IMG/VR virus record: IMGVR_UViG_3300036851_000534
Coordinates: 1 to 63,946 of that record
DNA length: 63,946 bases
Strand: one strand, 5' to 3'
Origin: a virus
Below the pieces are notes generated by a model. The model worked only from the letters and a program-made list of their open reading frames with translations, was not told the origin of the DNA and searched no databases. The position numbers were made by a program, and so were the translations under genes. Shown piece after piece: positions 33,585-41,837 of the stretch (position 1 is the first letter of the stretch; every line of letters starts with the position of its first letter).

Positions 33585-34521
33585 CCTCTGCCTCTCGCTC
33601 TTCTTGTGCCTGCTCCTCCCCGCATGGCTCATGGAGCGCCAGACGCCGCCGCATGGCGTCCCGGGCCTCGGTCCGAACGCCTCCCTCCACGGTCGCCGCC
33701 CCTTCCCGGCCGACAACCCCTGGAATCAGGTCATCGACGATGACCCGGTCGATCCGAACTCCGCCCGGCTCATCGCCTCGATCGGCGCCAACACCGGCCT
33801 CCATCCCGACTTCGGGACGACCTGGGAGGGAAAGCCCAACGGCATCCCCTATGTAGTTGTGGCCGGCCCGCAGACGACCGTCCCCGTAAAGTTTACTGCT
33901 TGGCCGCAGGAGAGCGATCCCGGCCCTTATCCGATCCCGGCCCACGCGCCGGTGGAGGCCGGCGCGGACGCTCACGTGCTCGTGGTGGACCGGGACAACT
34001 GGAAACTCTTCGAGCTGGCCGTCGCAAAGAAGCGCGGCAACGGCTGGGCGGCGGCCTGCGGCGCGAAGTTCGATCTGAACTCCAACCGCCTCCGCCCGGC
34101 CGGATGGACCTCCGCCGACGCCGCCGGCCTCCCGATCTTCCCGGGCCTGGTTCGGTACGATGAAGTGGTCGAGGAGCAGGAGATCCGGCACGCCCTGCGG
34201 TTTACGGTGAGCCGGAGCCGGCGGGCTTACGTGGCGCCCGCGCGGCACTTCGCGAGCCGCCGGACCTCTCCGAACCTGCCGCCGATGGGGATGCGCGTGC
34301 GCCTGCGGAGCAGCTTCGAGACGGCGAGCTTTCCGCCGCGCGTCCAGGTGATCCTCCGGGCCCTGAAGCTCTACGGAATGTTCGTCGCCGACAACGGGAG
34401 CGATTGGTATATCTCGGGAGCCCCGGATCCACGCTGGAACGATGACGAGCTGCGGACGCTCAACCGCGTGCGGGGCCGGGATTTCGAGGTGGTCCAGATG
34501 GGGCAGGTAGTCACGCGATGA
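33577..34521 (+). CDS. Secreted protein of a widespread bacterial family
   Basis: 314 residues. An N-terminal signal peptide (CLSLFLCLLLPAWLM) leads into a conserved body: PADNPWNQVIDDDPVDPNS, SIGANTGLHPDFGT, ESDPGPYPIPAHAPVEAGAD, LRPAGWTSADAAGLPIFPGL and ADNGSDWYISGAPDPRW. I recognise this as a family found in many free-living bacteria, function unknown to me, so it was probably captured from a host. Its last 23 residues recur in displaced, damaged form at 34784-34855. Confidence 0.75.
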   Translation: MRDLCLSLFLCLLLPAWLMERQTPPHGVPGLGPNASLHGRRPFPADNPWNQVIDDDPVDPNSARLIASIGANTGLHPDFGTTWEGKPNGIPYVVVAGPQTTVPVKFTAWPQESDPGPYPIPAHAPVEAGADAHVLVVDRDNWKLFELAVAKKRGNGWAAACGAKFDLNSNRLRPAGWTSADAAGLPIFPGLVRYDEVVEEQEIRHALRFTVSRSRRAYVAPARHFASRRTSPNLPPMGMRVRLRSSFETASFPPRVQVILRALKLYGMFVADNGSDWYISGAPDPRWNDDELRTLNRVRGRDFEVVQMGQVVTR

Positions 34522-34757
34522 GCGGCGACGTGATCCTTGTTGAAGGACTGGGCATGGTCCATGCGACGGAGTTGAGAGAGCGATACTACGAGGCGATAAG
34601 GCAGCGGGAACAGGCGCGGCGCACGGCGGAGCGCCTCTGGATTGGTGCCCACCGGAAGGGCGAATACCCGAAGCGGATCCTCCCCTGGAAGCCCGAGATT
34701 GACCCGGAGACACTGCGGCTGCTGGGACAACACCGGGAGTTCTACGGCGAGTGGTAA
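34518..34757 (+). CDS. 79-residue protein between an intact and a displaced gene end
   Basis: Starts with an ATGA overlap on the secreted-protein stop. Charged, with a long helix (RERYYEAIRQREQARRTAERLW). It lies exactly between the intact 3' end of the secreted-protein gene and the displaced copy of that end, the position occupied by endonucleases elsewhere in this phage. It has no nuclease motif I can see. It may be a passenger, a decayed nuclease gene or a new kind of mobile gene. Confidence 0.65.
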   Translation: MSGDVILVEGLGMVHATELRERYYEAIRQREQARRTAERLWIGAHRKGEYPKRILPWKPEIDPETLRLLGQHREFYGEW

Positions 34758-34766
34758 CGCATGACA

Positions 34767-34855
34767 GGCGCGCTAACCGCAGGCTGCGGACACTCAACCG
34801 GGTGCGGGGATAGGATTTCGCGGTGGTGCGGATGGGGACGGTGGTCACGCGGTAG
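34767..34855 (+). pseudogene. Displaced 3' end of the secreted-protein gene
   Basis: From about 34784 the frame reads LRTLNRVRG, a TAG, then DFAVVRMGTVVTR and a stop. The intact gene ends LRTLNRVRGRDFEVVQMGQVVTR. The DNA is also clearly similar. The in-frame TAG shows that this copy is dead. Confidence 0.8.
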
Positions 34856-35285
34856 GAGTGCCGGCGGGAAGATGCCGGCAGAGTAGACACCGCAGGATAC
34901 GACCGTCGCGATAGAACTCGTGGCCGGCGCACTTTTCACAGGTCAAGGAGCGCTCGCGCAGAATGAACTCCAGCGCGCCGACCTCCGCTTGGTCCATGAT
35001 CATCGTCAGCATCTCCTCCGCAGGCGGCCAGAGTTCGCGGCTGACAACAACGGTGACGCCGATCCCCTCGCGCTTGAGGCGGCGCTGAAAGTAATCAGGC
35101 TCCCGATCCGGCAGGACACGCATGAGGGGAATGGTGACTCCGAGCGGCTTCGGGTGCAGAAAGCGGGCGCCGCGCTCAAAGAACAGCGCCCCCGAGCCAT
35201 CCGCGGCCAGATAGAGCGACACGCGGATGGCGAGATACACTTCTCCATGCGTCTCCTTCAGCACTCGGTATGGATAGGCAGGCAT
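34845..35285 (-). CDS. Lone leftward gene with C-terminal zinc site
   Basis: 146 residues from ATG 35285; an upstream extension of the frame runs through tandem repeats and is not credible. The middle reads as an alpha/beta domain (VTIPLMRVLPDREPDYFQRRL). The end has CEKC and CLLC spaced for zinc binding. It faces against the late transcript, and its 3' end overlaps the displaced secreted-protein end by eleven bases. Confidence 0.6.
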   Translation of the reverse strand: MPAYPYRVLKETHGEVYLAIRVSLYLAADGSGALFFERGARFLHPKPLGVTIPLMRVLPDREPDYFQRRLKREGIGVTVVVSRELWPPAEEMLTMIMDQAEVGALEFILRERSLTCEKCAGHEFYRDGRILRCLLCRHLPAGTPTA

Positions 35286-35304
35286 AGCCTCAGGTTCTAA
35301 CGTA

Positions 35305-35370
35305 TGGCCGCGCTCTCCTCCGGGAGGTAATGCATGGCGGCGCTCTCCTCCGGGAGGTAATGCATGGCGG
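35305..35370 (+). promoter_or_regulatory. Triplicated start region with two 8-codon upstream ORFs
   Basis: A 30-base unit (35311-35340, 35341-35370) carries CTCCTCC, GGGAGG, TAA and an ATG. As a result ATG occurs at 35304, 35334 and 35364. The first two encode the identical peptide MAALSSGR then stop; the third opens the 737-residue tail protein. Each GGGAGG can serve the next ATG. The CTCCTCC of one unit could pair with and mask the GGGAGG of another. Confidence 0.75.
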
Positions 35371-37577
35371 CGCTCGGAAGCGGCACGCTGGACACCGGCA
35401 TTCTCCGTACGCACACGTTGACGGTAGACGTAGAACTCCGGCAGATGGTCGGCGCCGGCGCGGTACTGATCGACGGCTCCGGCAGCGCCGAGGCCCGGAT
35501 CGTGGTGGAAGCGGCGGCCGGCGCGACGGATCTGCTCTGCACCGGCCTTGGTCCCGGGGTCACTTCTTATGACAACCTGGAGCTAGCCCTCTACGTCAAC
35601 GGCGTGCGAACCCTCCTTGACACTGGCACCGGCTCCTGTACCCCCGGTTGGTTTCCGGCCGTCACCATCACGAAGGTGATCGGAAACTTGCGGCTCGGGG
35701 TGGCCTACTCGGGCGCCAACGTCCTCGGCTATTCCTGGTGGACGGATAGCGCCACGACCATCGCGATCGACGTTGAGGGAACGGTCGTTCGCAATGACAC
35801 GCTTACCGAACCTCCCCTGGTCATCGGTGCCGGCGAGATCATGACCATGGGCGGTGCTACTTTCAACCCCCCCACGCTCACCTATGCCCGCTTCTCCAAC
35901 TTCACCTCCAACGGGGTCGCCCTCACGCATGGCCCTTATGAGATCATCAACTCCGATCAAAAATACTTCGGCCCCACCTGGCGGTATACCGTCGATCTGG
36001 CGCTGATCGGCCCGGATGGCGTGGCGGTGACCGGGGCGGATGCGACCTATAACGGCGCGAGGAGCGTCCCCTCTAGCTTCACCCAGACCGCCGATATGTT
36101 CGCCGAAGACGGCGCCGACCTCCCCTTTGTGCGCGCGGTCGGGGCGGCGACCCTCGCAAACCCCTGGCTCGCGGCCCAGACGATCCGGCCCTATGAGGCG
36201 GATCGGACGTTTGTCTTCGAGGGCAATGATCCGAAAGACCCGACGAAGAGCGCGGTGACAACCTGGAACGTCGGGACGGTGCGGATCAACTCGCCGCTGA
36301 CCATGCTCCTCTCCCCCAACGTCTGGGTGGCTTCCTCGGGAGATATCATCGTTTCGGGCGCGGGAGGTTCGACCTGGACAGTGGGGGCGACCGGGAGTCA
36401 CGTCACCCGCACCCTCGCCGAAAGCTGGCGGGATTGGAACACCCCAGCCCATCCGGATGAGGAGACGGACGATAACTATACGACCACGAAGCACAACTAC
36501 TATGCGAGTGGGGCCACCGATGACGTGTGGGGTTGGAGCCTCTACGCCTATCTCGACGTGAACCTGACCGTGCCGAGCGCGTCGGTCTTGACGCTCCGGG
36601 TCAGCTGGGCGGTCATTCTGGAGGACGAAAGTATCGTCACGGTGAACCGGAGTTACACGAAGACGTGGACTGTCTCAGGCACGCAGCGGATTGATCTGCT
36701 CTACCCGGACGAGGGAGAGAAGCCTTTCTACGGAGAGCGGGTGGACTCAATTCGCATCTCCGGGTTCAACATCGGCGCCTATACGCTCAACAGCATGGAA
36801 CTGGTCGCCGATCAGGATGCCTATCTAAAGCACGGCTTCCGTAGTTTCACCGATACCGGCGGGGTGATGCTGGCCCAGGACGGGGAGTTCGTCTTCTCAC
36901 AGTGGAACGGAGACAGTATCATCGACGGGACGGATGCCGACCTCGACGGCCTGATCGATCGGACGAAGGATCACCAGAACGGGGTCTTCGACTACGCACC
37001 CGATGAGAGCGATCCCGTCGATACTCAGAGCCTTGGCGGAGCGGCGGGTCTGGCCCTGGTCCCGGGGGTGACCCTTCAGCAGATGTTCACGGAGTTGCAC
37101 CGGCTGGAGGGGCTGACGGCGACCTATGACGATACCGCCTTCGCGCCGGATGCCGGCGATGCCCTCACCGACAGCTTCGGAAACACGATCACGGCTCGGC
37201 GGGCGGAATGGCTGCGGCTCAATCTCCCCCACACCCGGGTGGCGAAGAACACGAACGTGAGCCTGGTCGCCCGCCTCGTTGCCGCCGATGTTCACCTTGT
37301 CGGCGGCCTCCTTCCGGCCGAGCAGGTGATCTTCCAGCGTAATCGGCTCGGGATGGCCCTCGAAGCCCAGACGCGGACCGCGGCCAACGCCCGGGGCGGC
37401 GCCGGCCAGACGGTGACGGCGCGCGCCTTCTTCGGCGGGGCGCCGGTCGGCAATGACCCGTCGCTCGGAAGCGGCACGACGGACGCGAGCGGGTTCGTGA
37501 CGGTGCCGATCCGGACGGGAGAGTACCTGGATGGCTCGACCTATCGAGAGTTCAGTTGTCTGCTCGAAGGTTCGTGA
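35364..37577 (+). CDS. Large tail or receptor-binding protein
   Basis: 737 residues. Beta-rich with many Thr, Gly and Asp. The middle domain (around residues 310-460) looks like a beta-jelly roll, and the C-terminal 90 residues (LVARLVAADVHLVGGLLPAEQVIFQRN, split by an Ig-like fold) resemble bacterial Ig-like domains. Probably a tail-tip appendage. It is preceded by an unusual triplicated start region. Confidence 0.6.
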   Translation: MAALGSGTLDTGILRTHTLTVDVELRQMVGAGAVLIDGSGSAEARIVVEAAAGATDLLCTGLGPGVTSYDNLELALYVNGVRTLLDTGTGSCTPGWFPAVTITKVIGNLRLGVAYSGANVLGYSWWTDSATTIAIDVEGTVVRNDTLTEPPLVIGAGEIMTMGGATFNPPTLTYARFSNFTSNGVALTHGPYEIINSDQKYFGPTWRYTVDLALIGPDGVAVTGADATYNGARSVPSSFTQTADMFAEDGADLPFVRAVGAATLANPWLAAQTIRPYEADRTFVFEGNDPKDPTKSAVTTWNVGTVRINSPLTMLLSPNVWVASSGDIIVSGAGGSTWTVGATGSHVTRTLAESWRDWNTPAHPDEETDDNYTTTKHNYYASGATDDVWGWSLYAYLDVNLTVPSASVLTLRVSWAVILEDESIVTVNRSYTKTWTVSGTQRIDLLYPDEGEKPFYGERVDSIRISGFNIGAYTLNSMELVADQDAYLKHGFRSFTDTGGVMLAQDGEFVFSQWNGDSIIDGTDADLDGLIDRTKDHQNGVFDYAPDESDPVDTQSLGGAAGLALVPGVTLQQMFTELHRLEGLTATYDDTAFAPDAGDALTDSFGNTITARRAEWLRLNLPHTRVAKNTNVSLVARLVAADVHLVGGLLPAEQVIFQRNRLGMALEAQTRTAANARGGAGQTVTARAFFGGAPVGNDPSLGSGTTDASGFVTVPIRTGEYLDGSTYREFSCLLEGS

Positions 37578-37770
37578 GTTACAAGCGGCGAGTATCTGCT
37601 TGCGCCGGACTGACGGCGAAGAGTTGTGGATCGACCGGGAAGAGGGCAGTCGTGTCGCGATCCGCTGGGAGGATCGCGAAGCGGGTTTCTATTCCTCGCT
37701 GACTCTTCAGCCGCATGAGGCCCGCCAACTCCTCGCCTGGCTGAAGGAGCAGTTCCCGGAGGACGCATGA
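37531..37770 (+). CDS. Tandem small-protein family, member 1
   Basis: 79 residues. It overlaps the tail gene by 47 bases, so the true start may be later. It ends HEARQLLAWLKEQFPEDA. Members 2 and 3 end in nearly the same way, and the repeated DNA carries the next gene's start. Probably a duplicated accessory protein; function unknown. Confidence 0.6.
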   Translation: MARPIESSVVCSKVRELQAASICLRRTDGEELWIDREEGSRVAIRWEDREAGFYSSLTLQPHEARQLLAWLKEQFPEDA

Positions 37771-37958
37771 GCGAGCCCAAGCACTATATCGCCTCCGATG
37801 TCGATCTGCTGTGCCGGAAGATCATCACCCGGCATGGCAGCCATTGCCTGATGATCCGTCTTGGTCGGGAGCCATCAGAGCAGGCGGCCATCCTTGACAC
37901 GCAGGAGACGCGCAACCTCCTCGCCTGGCTGAAGGAGCAGTTCCCGGAGGACGCATGA
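37767..37958 (+). CDS. Tandem small-protein family, member 2
   Basis: 63 residues from an ATGA overlap. Ends ETRNLLAWLKEQFPEDA, identical in its last 12 residues to member 1. The N-terminal half differs, so either the N-terminus has diverged or only the 3' segment was copied. Confidence 0.65.
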   Translation: MSEPKHYIASDVDLLCRKIITRHGSHCLMIRLGREPSEQAAILDTQETRNLLAWLKEQFPEDA

Positions 37959-38167
37959 GCGATGGCTTCTCGAAGGCGCCTACTCCTTCCGCGCGTCGGC
38001 TGATCTGGTGGACCCCAGAAGGGAGCCTGGAAGTGTCCGTTACCGCTGACGGTGTGGCAGTGTTCCGGGTGGATATCGGGCCGGAGCACTGCTGTTTCGC
38101 GCTGACCGAGGCGGATCGGCATTCTCTCCTCGCCTGGCTCAAGGCGCAGTTCCCGGAGGAAGGATGA
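37955..38167 (+). CDS. Tandem small-protein family, member 3
   Basis: 70 residues. Strand-rich middle (GSLEVSVTADGVAVFRVDIG), then DRHSLLAWLKAQFPEEG. It shares the C-terminal helix and the start-overlap arrangement with members 1 and 2. Confidence 0.65.
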   Translation: MSDGFSKAPTPSARRLIWWTPEGSLEVSVTADGVAVFRVDIGPEHCCFALTEADRHSLLAWLKAQFPEEG

Positions 38168-38373
38168 GCGAGCGGTACATCCTCGACCTGCGCGAGGAGC
38201 CGATCCTCCATTTCGATGTGCGGCGGCAGCGGCGCTTACCCTGGACGCCGTCTCACATCTCCGTGGAGGTGCGACCGGAAGGGGGCGGGGATAGCCTCAC
38301 CCTGCGACTCGCCGAGGGGCAGGCCGAGGCGCTGCTGATCCTGCTTGAGCGCGAGGTCGGTCGGAAGGAATAG
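38164..38373 (+). CDS. Tandem small-protein family, member 4 (diverged)
   Basis: 69 residues. Same plan: strands (HISVEVRPEGGGDSLTLRL), then a C-terminal helix AEALLILLEREVGRKE that has lost the LLAWLKEQF wording. It overlaps member 3 as ATGA. Confidence 0.6.
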   Translation: MSERYILDLREEPILHFDVRRQRRLPWTPSHISVEVRPEGGGDSLTLRLAEGQAEALLILLEREVGRKE

Positions 38374-38376
38374 TTC

Positions 38377-39360
38377 GTGCCCGCCGTCCTCCGCTATGTC
38401 CGCTCCACCATCCGCAAACCCCGCACCGGCCAGCGAGTCCGGCTCCAGGCCACCGTCCCGGCCGTCAGCGATGAGGTCTTCAATCTGACCTCCAGTTTCG
38501 GCAACTACGCCCGCGTATCCACGATCAACGGGAACATCCGCTTCGCTTACAGTCACGACCCGGTTCCGTTCAGTTATGAGTTCGAGGTCACGGCCACGAA
38601 CACCGGAGACTGCGCCACGGGAAGGTTCTGCTGGACGCCCCGACAGCGGCTCCACCTCACCTATTACTGCCCGACCGAGACCCTGGAGCGCACCTCTGAC
38701 GATGATGGACGCACCTGGAGTGGTGAAACCACGATCTTTGCCAATGCGCGACATCCGGACATCGCGTGCTCGACGGAGGGCACGATTCTACGGGCTGCCC
38801 ACGAAACGGCGACGAATAAGATTACCTGTACGCGCCAGTATACCGGCGAGGCGGCCGCTGGTTCTCCGTTCTACCTGAAGAACGCGGCCGGGGCGGATAT
38901 CACGATCGAAGATGACAGCTTCCGGCTCTGTCCGGATCTGCGGGGCTGGTGGTGGCTGCACGTTCGGCTCGCGGGAGGGAGTGCGACCTCGCTGCTCTTT
39001 TCGACGGACGACGGCGAAACGTTCGCCGCCACCGCCGGCGCTGTCACTGGAATCAGTTCCGGGACGCACCCGGGATTCGCGGCCGGTCACGACGGCACGC
39101 TGTGGGCGTGGGCCTACCTGGGAGGCGAGGTCGCCATGACACGCCGCTATCCGGGTGAGGTGGACTGGAGCAGTCCGGTGAGCGTGCAGGACAACCTGGG
39201 AGCGGATCTCGCGGTGAAGGACATCCCCTCGAGTATGGCGCTGGCCTGGGAAGGACCGAAGCGGCTCATCCTGGCGACGATCTACTCGACGCACGTCGGG
39301 CCGTCAGACTGGTGGTCAAGCGACGATGCAACGAGCTTCAAGCGGTTCCTCGGGACATGA
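38377..39360 (+). CDS. Beta-propeller tail protein with Asp-box repeats
   Basis: 327 residues from GTG 38377. Contains Asp-box-like motifs (SDDDGRTWSG near residue 110, STDDGETFAA near 210), typical of sialidase/BNR propellers. Strand pattern is regular. No catalytic residues of sialidases identified, so sugar binding is more likely than cleavage. Probably part of the host-recognition device. Confidence 0.65.
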   Translation: MPAVLRYVRSTIRKPRTGQRVRLQATVPAVSDEVFNLTSSFGNYARVSTINGNIRFAYSHDPVPFSYEFEVTATNTGDCATGRFCWTPRQRLHLTYYCPTETLERTSDDDGRTWSGETTIFANARHPDIACSTEGTILRAAHETATNKITCTRQYTGEAAAGSPFYLKNAAGADITIEDDSFRLCPDLRGWWWLHVRLAGGSATSLLFSTDDGETFAATAGAVTGISSGTHPGFAAGHDGTLWAWAYLGGEVAMTRRYPGEVDWSSPVSVQDNLGADLAVKDIPSSMALAWEGPKRLILATIYSTHVGPSDWWSSDDATSFKRFLGT

Positions 39361-39803
39361 AACCTCGGCTGATCAGCGAAGCGCAGCATCGCCTCGAGCG
39401 TCTCAACGCGACGATCGCCCACCAGCGCGCGGAGGCCGAGAAGCGGGCCGAGGAGTTGCAGGAACTCGAGCGCCAGCAGTTCGCGGCCCGGGAGCAGCTA
39501 CAGGCGGAAGCCGCCGCCGATCCGCAGCCCGGCGATCTCTGGAGCGAAATGTGTTCTTACTGGCTCCATGTCGTGGCCCGGGAGGGGGATCAGGTGACCT
39601 GCCTCCACGCGGGCGGGCCCTGCACTTTCCCGCAGGATGGGAAACTCTGGGAGGGGACGGTCGCGGCGTTCGCGGCAGAGTGGAGTACCTACAGCCTCTA
39701 TGAGCGGGGCATCGACGTTAGCGGGTGGCTTTCTCGGTGGCGGGCGCCTCGATTAACCCCGCCTCCTCCTTCGCCTTCTGAATTCCTGCGTCGGCGTGCT
39801 TGA
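39357..39803 (+). CDS. Coiled-coil protein, end of the first late block
   Basis: 148 residues from ATG 39357 (ATGA overlap). The first 55 residues form a coiled coil (RAEAEKRAEELQELERQQFA). A small globular part follows. The last 29 codons overlap the convergent gene at 39718, and this Pro/Arg-rich tail may not be native. Confidence 0.6.
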   Translation: MKPRLISEAQHRLERLNATIAHQRAEAEKRAEELQELERQQFAAREQLQAEAAADPQPGDLWSEMCSYWLHVVAREGDQVTCLHAGGPCTFPQDGKLWEGTVAAFAAEWSTYSLYERGIDVSGWLSRWRAPRLTPPPPSPSEFLRRRA

Positions 39804-39963
39804 GCCAGCGAAGGCAATCGTTCTTCAGATAGGGCGCGAGGCCCCGCAGCCGACGCGAGAGGAGCCCTGCCGCGAGGTTGGCGACGGTCTCGAAGCATTG
39901 TTCGTGCGACAGATCCAGGCGTTCGTCCCAGCCGCAGATCGGACAGCGCCAGGGTTCAGCCAT
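39718..39963 (-). CDS. Small zinc-finger protein
   Basis: 81 residues from ATG 39963. It starts with CPICGWD, then HEQC: a likely zinc site. Helical afterwards. Last gene of a small leftward cluster and convergent with the preceding late gene. Confidence 0.65.
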   Translation of the reverse strand: MAEPWRCPICGWDERLDLSHEQCFETVANLAAGLLSRRLRGLAPYLKNDCLRWLKHADAGIQKAKEEAGLIEAPATEKATR

Positions 39964-40375
39964 TCCACTTCCCTCTCCCCAAACCCGTAAGCCGGCGCAG
40001 CTCTGCGCAGGTCTTACAGGCGCACATGCCGCCGACCACCTCCGCGTGGCCCGGCATGTCTCGCCCGCCGCGCGTGGCCTGGCGGAGCAGATCGCGGGCC
40101 GCCGCCAGGTCCCCATGGTACTGGTCGCGCTGGGTGATCAACTGCTCTCGCTGTGCGGTTAGTCCGGCGACTTCCTCACGGGCCGCCGCGAGGTCGATCT
40201 GCATCTGCTCCCACTGCCGAAAGGTCGGCCAGGCTGCGGGATCAGAAGGACCGGAGAGCATGACCGCGAGGCTCTTGGGATCGACGTCGGCCAGATCGGC
40301 GTCCGCGAACGGCTCCCAGGCAAACTGTTCCGGCAGCGCGCGGTAAAGCCTGGCGCGCGATTCCGAGTCACTCAT
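39956..40375 (-). CDS. Coiled-coil protein with Cys pair
   Basis: 139 residues. Helical with a coiled-coil stretch (EEVAGLTAQREQLITQRDQY) and CACKTC near residue 118. It overlaps both neighbours. Function unknown. Confidence 0.65.
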   Translation of the reverse strand: MSDSESRARLYRALPEQFAWEPFADADLADVDPKSLAVMLSGPSDPAAWPTFRQWEQMQIDLAAAREEVAGLTAQREQLITQRDQYHGDLAAARDLLRQATRGGRDMPGHAEVVGGMCACKTCAELRRLTGLGRGKWNG

Positions 40376-40692
40376 TCGACGCCCTCCGCGCCCCGCGCCA
40401 GCGCCTCCACCGGCTCATGCCCGGACAGGCAGAACGTCACCGGGCGAAACCCGCGCCGCAGGAGCATGCCGGCGAGCTTCATGCTCAGCACGACTGTGAA
40501 GACCACGTTCTTATCGTGCGGAAGCGCGTCCAAATAACGCGAGACGCTGCCTTCGCCCGGCGGGATCCCGATCACCAGCGGGATCAGCAGCCAACCTGGA
40601 ACCGGCTCGGCGCAGATGCCGTAGACGCCGGGAGCCAGCTCGTCCAGGTCCTCGGGGATCCGATCGATCCGCAGCTCCTTCGTGAGAGTCAT
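40372..40692 (-). CDS. Hypothetical small protein
   Basis: 106 residues, alpha/beta, with LLIPLVIGIPPGEGSVSRYL. It overlaps both neighbours by four bases (ATGA), so the cluster is a tight operon. No family recognised. Confidence 0.65.
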   Translation of the reverse strand: MTLTKELRIDRIPEDLDELAPGVYGICAEPVPGWLLIPLVIGIPPGEGSVSRYLDALPHDKNVVFTVVLSMKLAGMLLRRGFRPVTFCLSGHEPVEALARGAEGVE

Positions 40693-40961
40693 GGCCGCTT
40701 CAAATCCAGGCGCGCCTCGCGGAAGGCGCGAAACTCCCGTAGCATCGTGGCGATCTCCGGATCCGTCATGGCAAGCTTTTCCCGCATCACCATGACGAGA
40801 AACGCATCCTGTTCGGCTGCCTCGGCGGCTTCGATCACGACGGCGGCATGATGACGCGCCTCTTCCGGCGACAACTGTCCGCGCTCGGAGCCCCAGGAGA
40901 GCACCAAAAAGGGCTTGCCTACCAGGGTGACCGAGGACTCGACTTCGATCCTTTTGCCCAT
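40689..40961 (-). CDS. Hypothetical small protein
   Basis: 90 residues from ATG 40961 behind GGGAAGGGAG. An upstream ATG at 41044 would overlap the HNH gene and adds a Ser/Arg-rich stretch; it is less likely. Mixed strands then helices (EEARHHAAVVIEAAEAAEQD). Confidence 0.65.
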   Translation of the reverse strand: MGKRIEVESSVTLVGKPFLVLSWGSERGQLSPEEARHHAAVVIEAAEAAEQDAFLVMVMREKLAMTDPEIATMLREFRAFREARLDLKRP

Positions 40962-41034
40962 CGCTGCTCCCTTCCCTAAGGTTCCGGCTCTTCCCGCCCG
41001 ACTCCTGCTGCTGGTGTTTGGATCGAGGTAGCGG

Positions 41035-41787
41035 TCACTCATCCTGGGGATTTGTAAGGATTCGCTCAACAGGCCAGCCTCGATCCAGGCGGCGCCCGAG
41101 CGTTCGGTGATTGCATCCGAGCCGCTTTGCCCATTGTGTGAGAGAGAGGGTTTCTCCCTGATAGACTATCAAGCGCGGCTTCCTTTCGGGGCGAGGAGGT
41201 TCCGTCAGGGCTTTTTCGATCGGCCACCCCTGTGCCAGACGGTAACGGAGAGTTGTCGGATCGAGATTGAAACGAGCGGCCCAATCTTCCCGGGTTAGCC
41301 GTTCTCCTTGATACTCAATAAAACGGTTCGTTCTTTTGTTCCGTTGCTGCTCTGCCGTTGTCGCCCAGCGAACGTTGCCAGGTTCGTAGTGGCCGTCATT
41401 GTCGATCCGCTCCAGGGAGTGATTCGCGCCGGGGCGCCAGCCCATATCTTCGATAAACGCCGCAAAGTCGTGCCAGCGTTCGCAAACCCGGATCCCTCGT
41501 CCCCCGTAGAGCGGCCAGACCTTCAGATTGGGATTTCGACAGCGCGCGAGCATCGACTGCCAGACCTTGTATTCCGGTGTCTGCCAGCCGCCATGTTTGG
41601 CGAGTCTTTTCCCCATGCACGCGCGGCAACTGGAAGTTTTCCCGGTGCGAAGATTGAGGGCATAAATGGGTTTTTCGACCCCACAGGCACAGCGACAAAG
41701 GACGTGACGCCGCGCTTCATATCGGGGCAACTCTGCCAGGACGGTCCATTGTCCGTACGTCTTTCCGATCATCGGTATCTTTTCCAT
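41035..41787 (-). CDS. HNH homing endonuclease with duplicated C-terminal HTH
   Basis: 250 residues. N-terminal CRCACGV and CRACMG (zinc). HNH core at residues 75-150: VWQSMLARCRNPN, LYGGRGIRVCERW, LERIDNDGHYEPGNVRW. Two C-terminal HTH units (LTREDWAARFNLDPTTLRYRL and LSLTQWAKRLGCNHRTLGRRL) indicate a duplicated DNA-binding module. A TACAAT box lies about eight bases before the ATG. Unlike the other two HNH genes, no displaced gene end is visible beside it. Confidence 0.9.
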   Translation of the reverse strand: MEKIPMIGKTYGQWTVLAELPRYEARRHVLCRCACGVEKPIYALNLRTGKTSSCRACMGKRLAKHGGWQTPEYKVWQSMLARCRNPNLKVWPLYGGRGIRVCERWHDFAAFIEDMGWRPGANHSLERIDNDGHYEPGNVRWATTAEQQRNKRTNRFIEYQGERLTREDWAARFNLDPTTLRYRLAQGWPIEKALTEPPRPERKPRLIVYQGETLSLTQWAKRLGCNHRTLGRRLDRGWPVERILTNPQDE

Positions 41788-41837
41788 AATGCTTTATTGT
41801 ATCGCGGTTCATAGGTGTCTACGCATAGGATAAGCCC

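Noticed and set aside
41035-41834. Displaced gene end beside the third HNH gene
   Set aside because: I compared the flanks at 40962-41050 and 41788-41840 and found no convincing repeated ending, so this HNH is not counted in the end-swap set.
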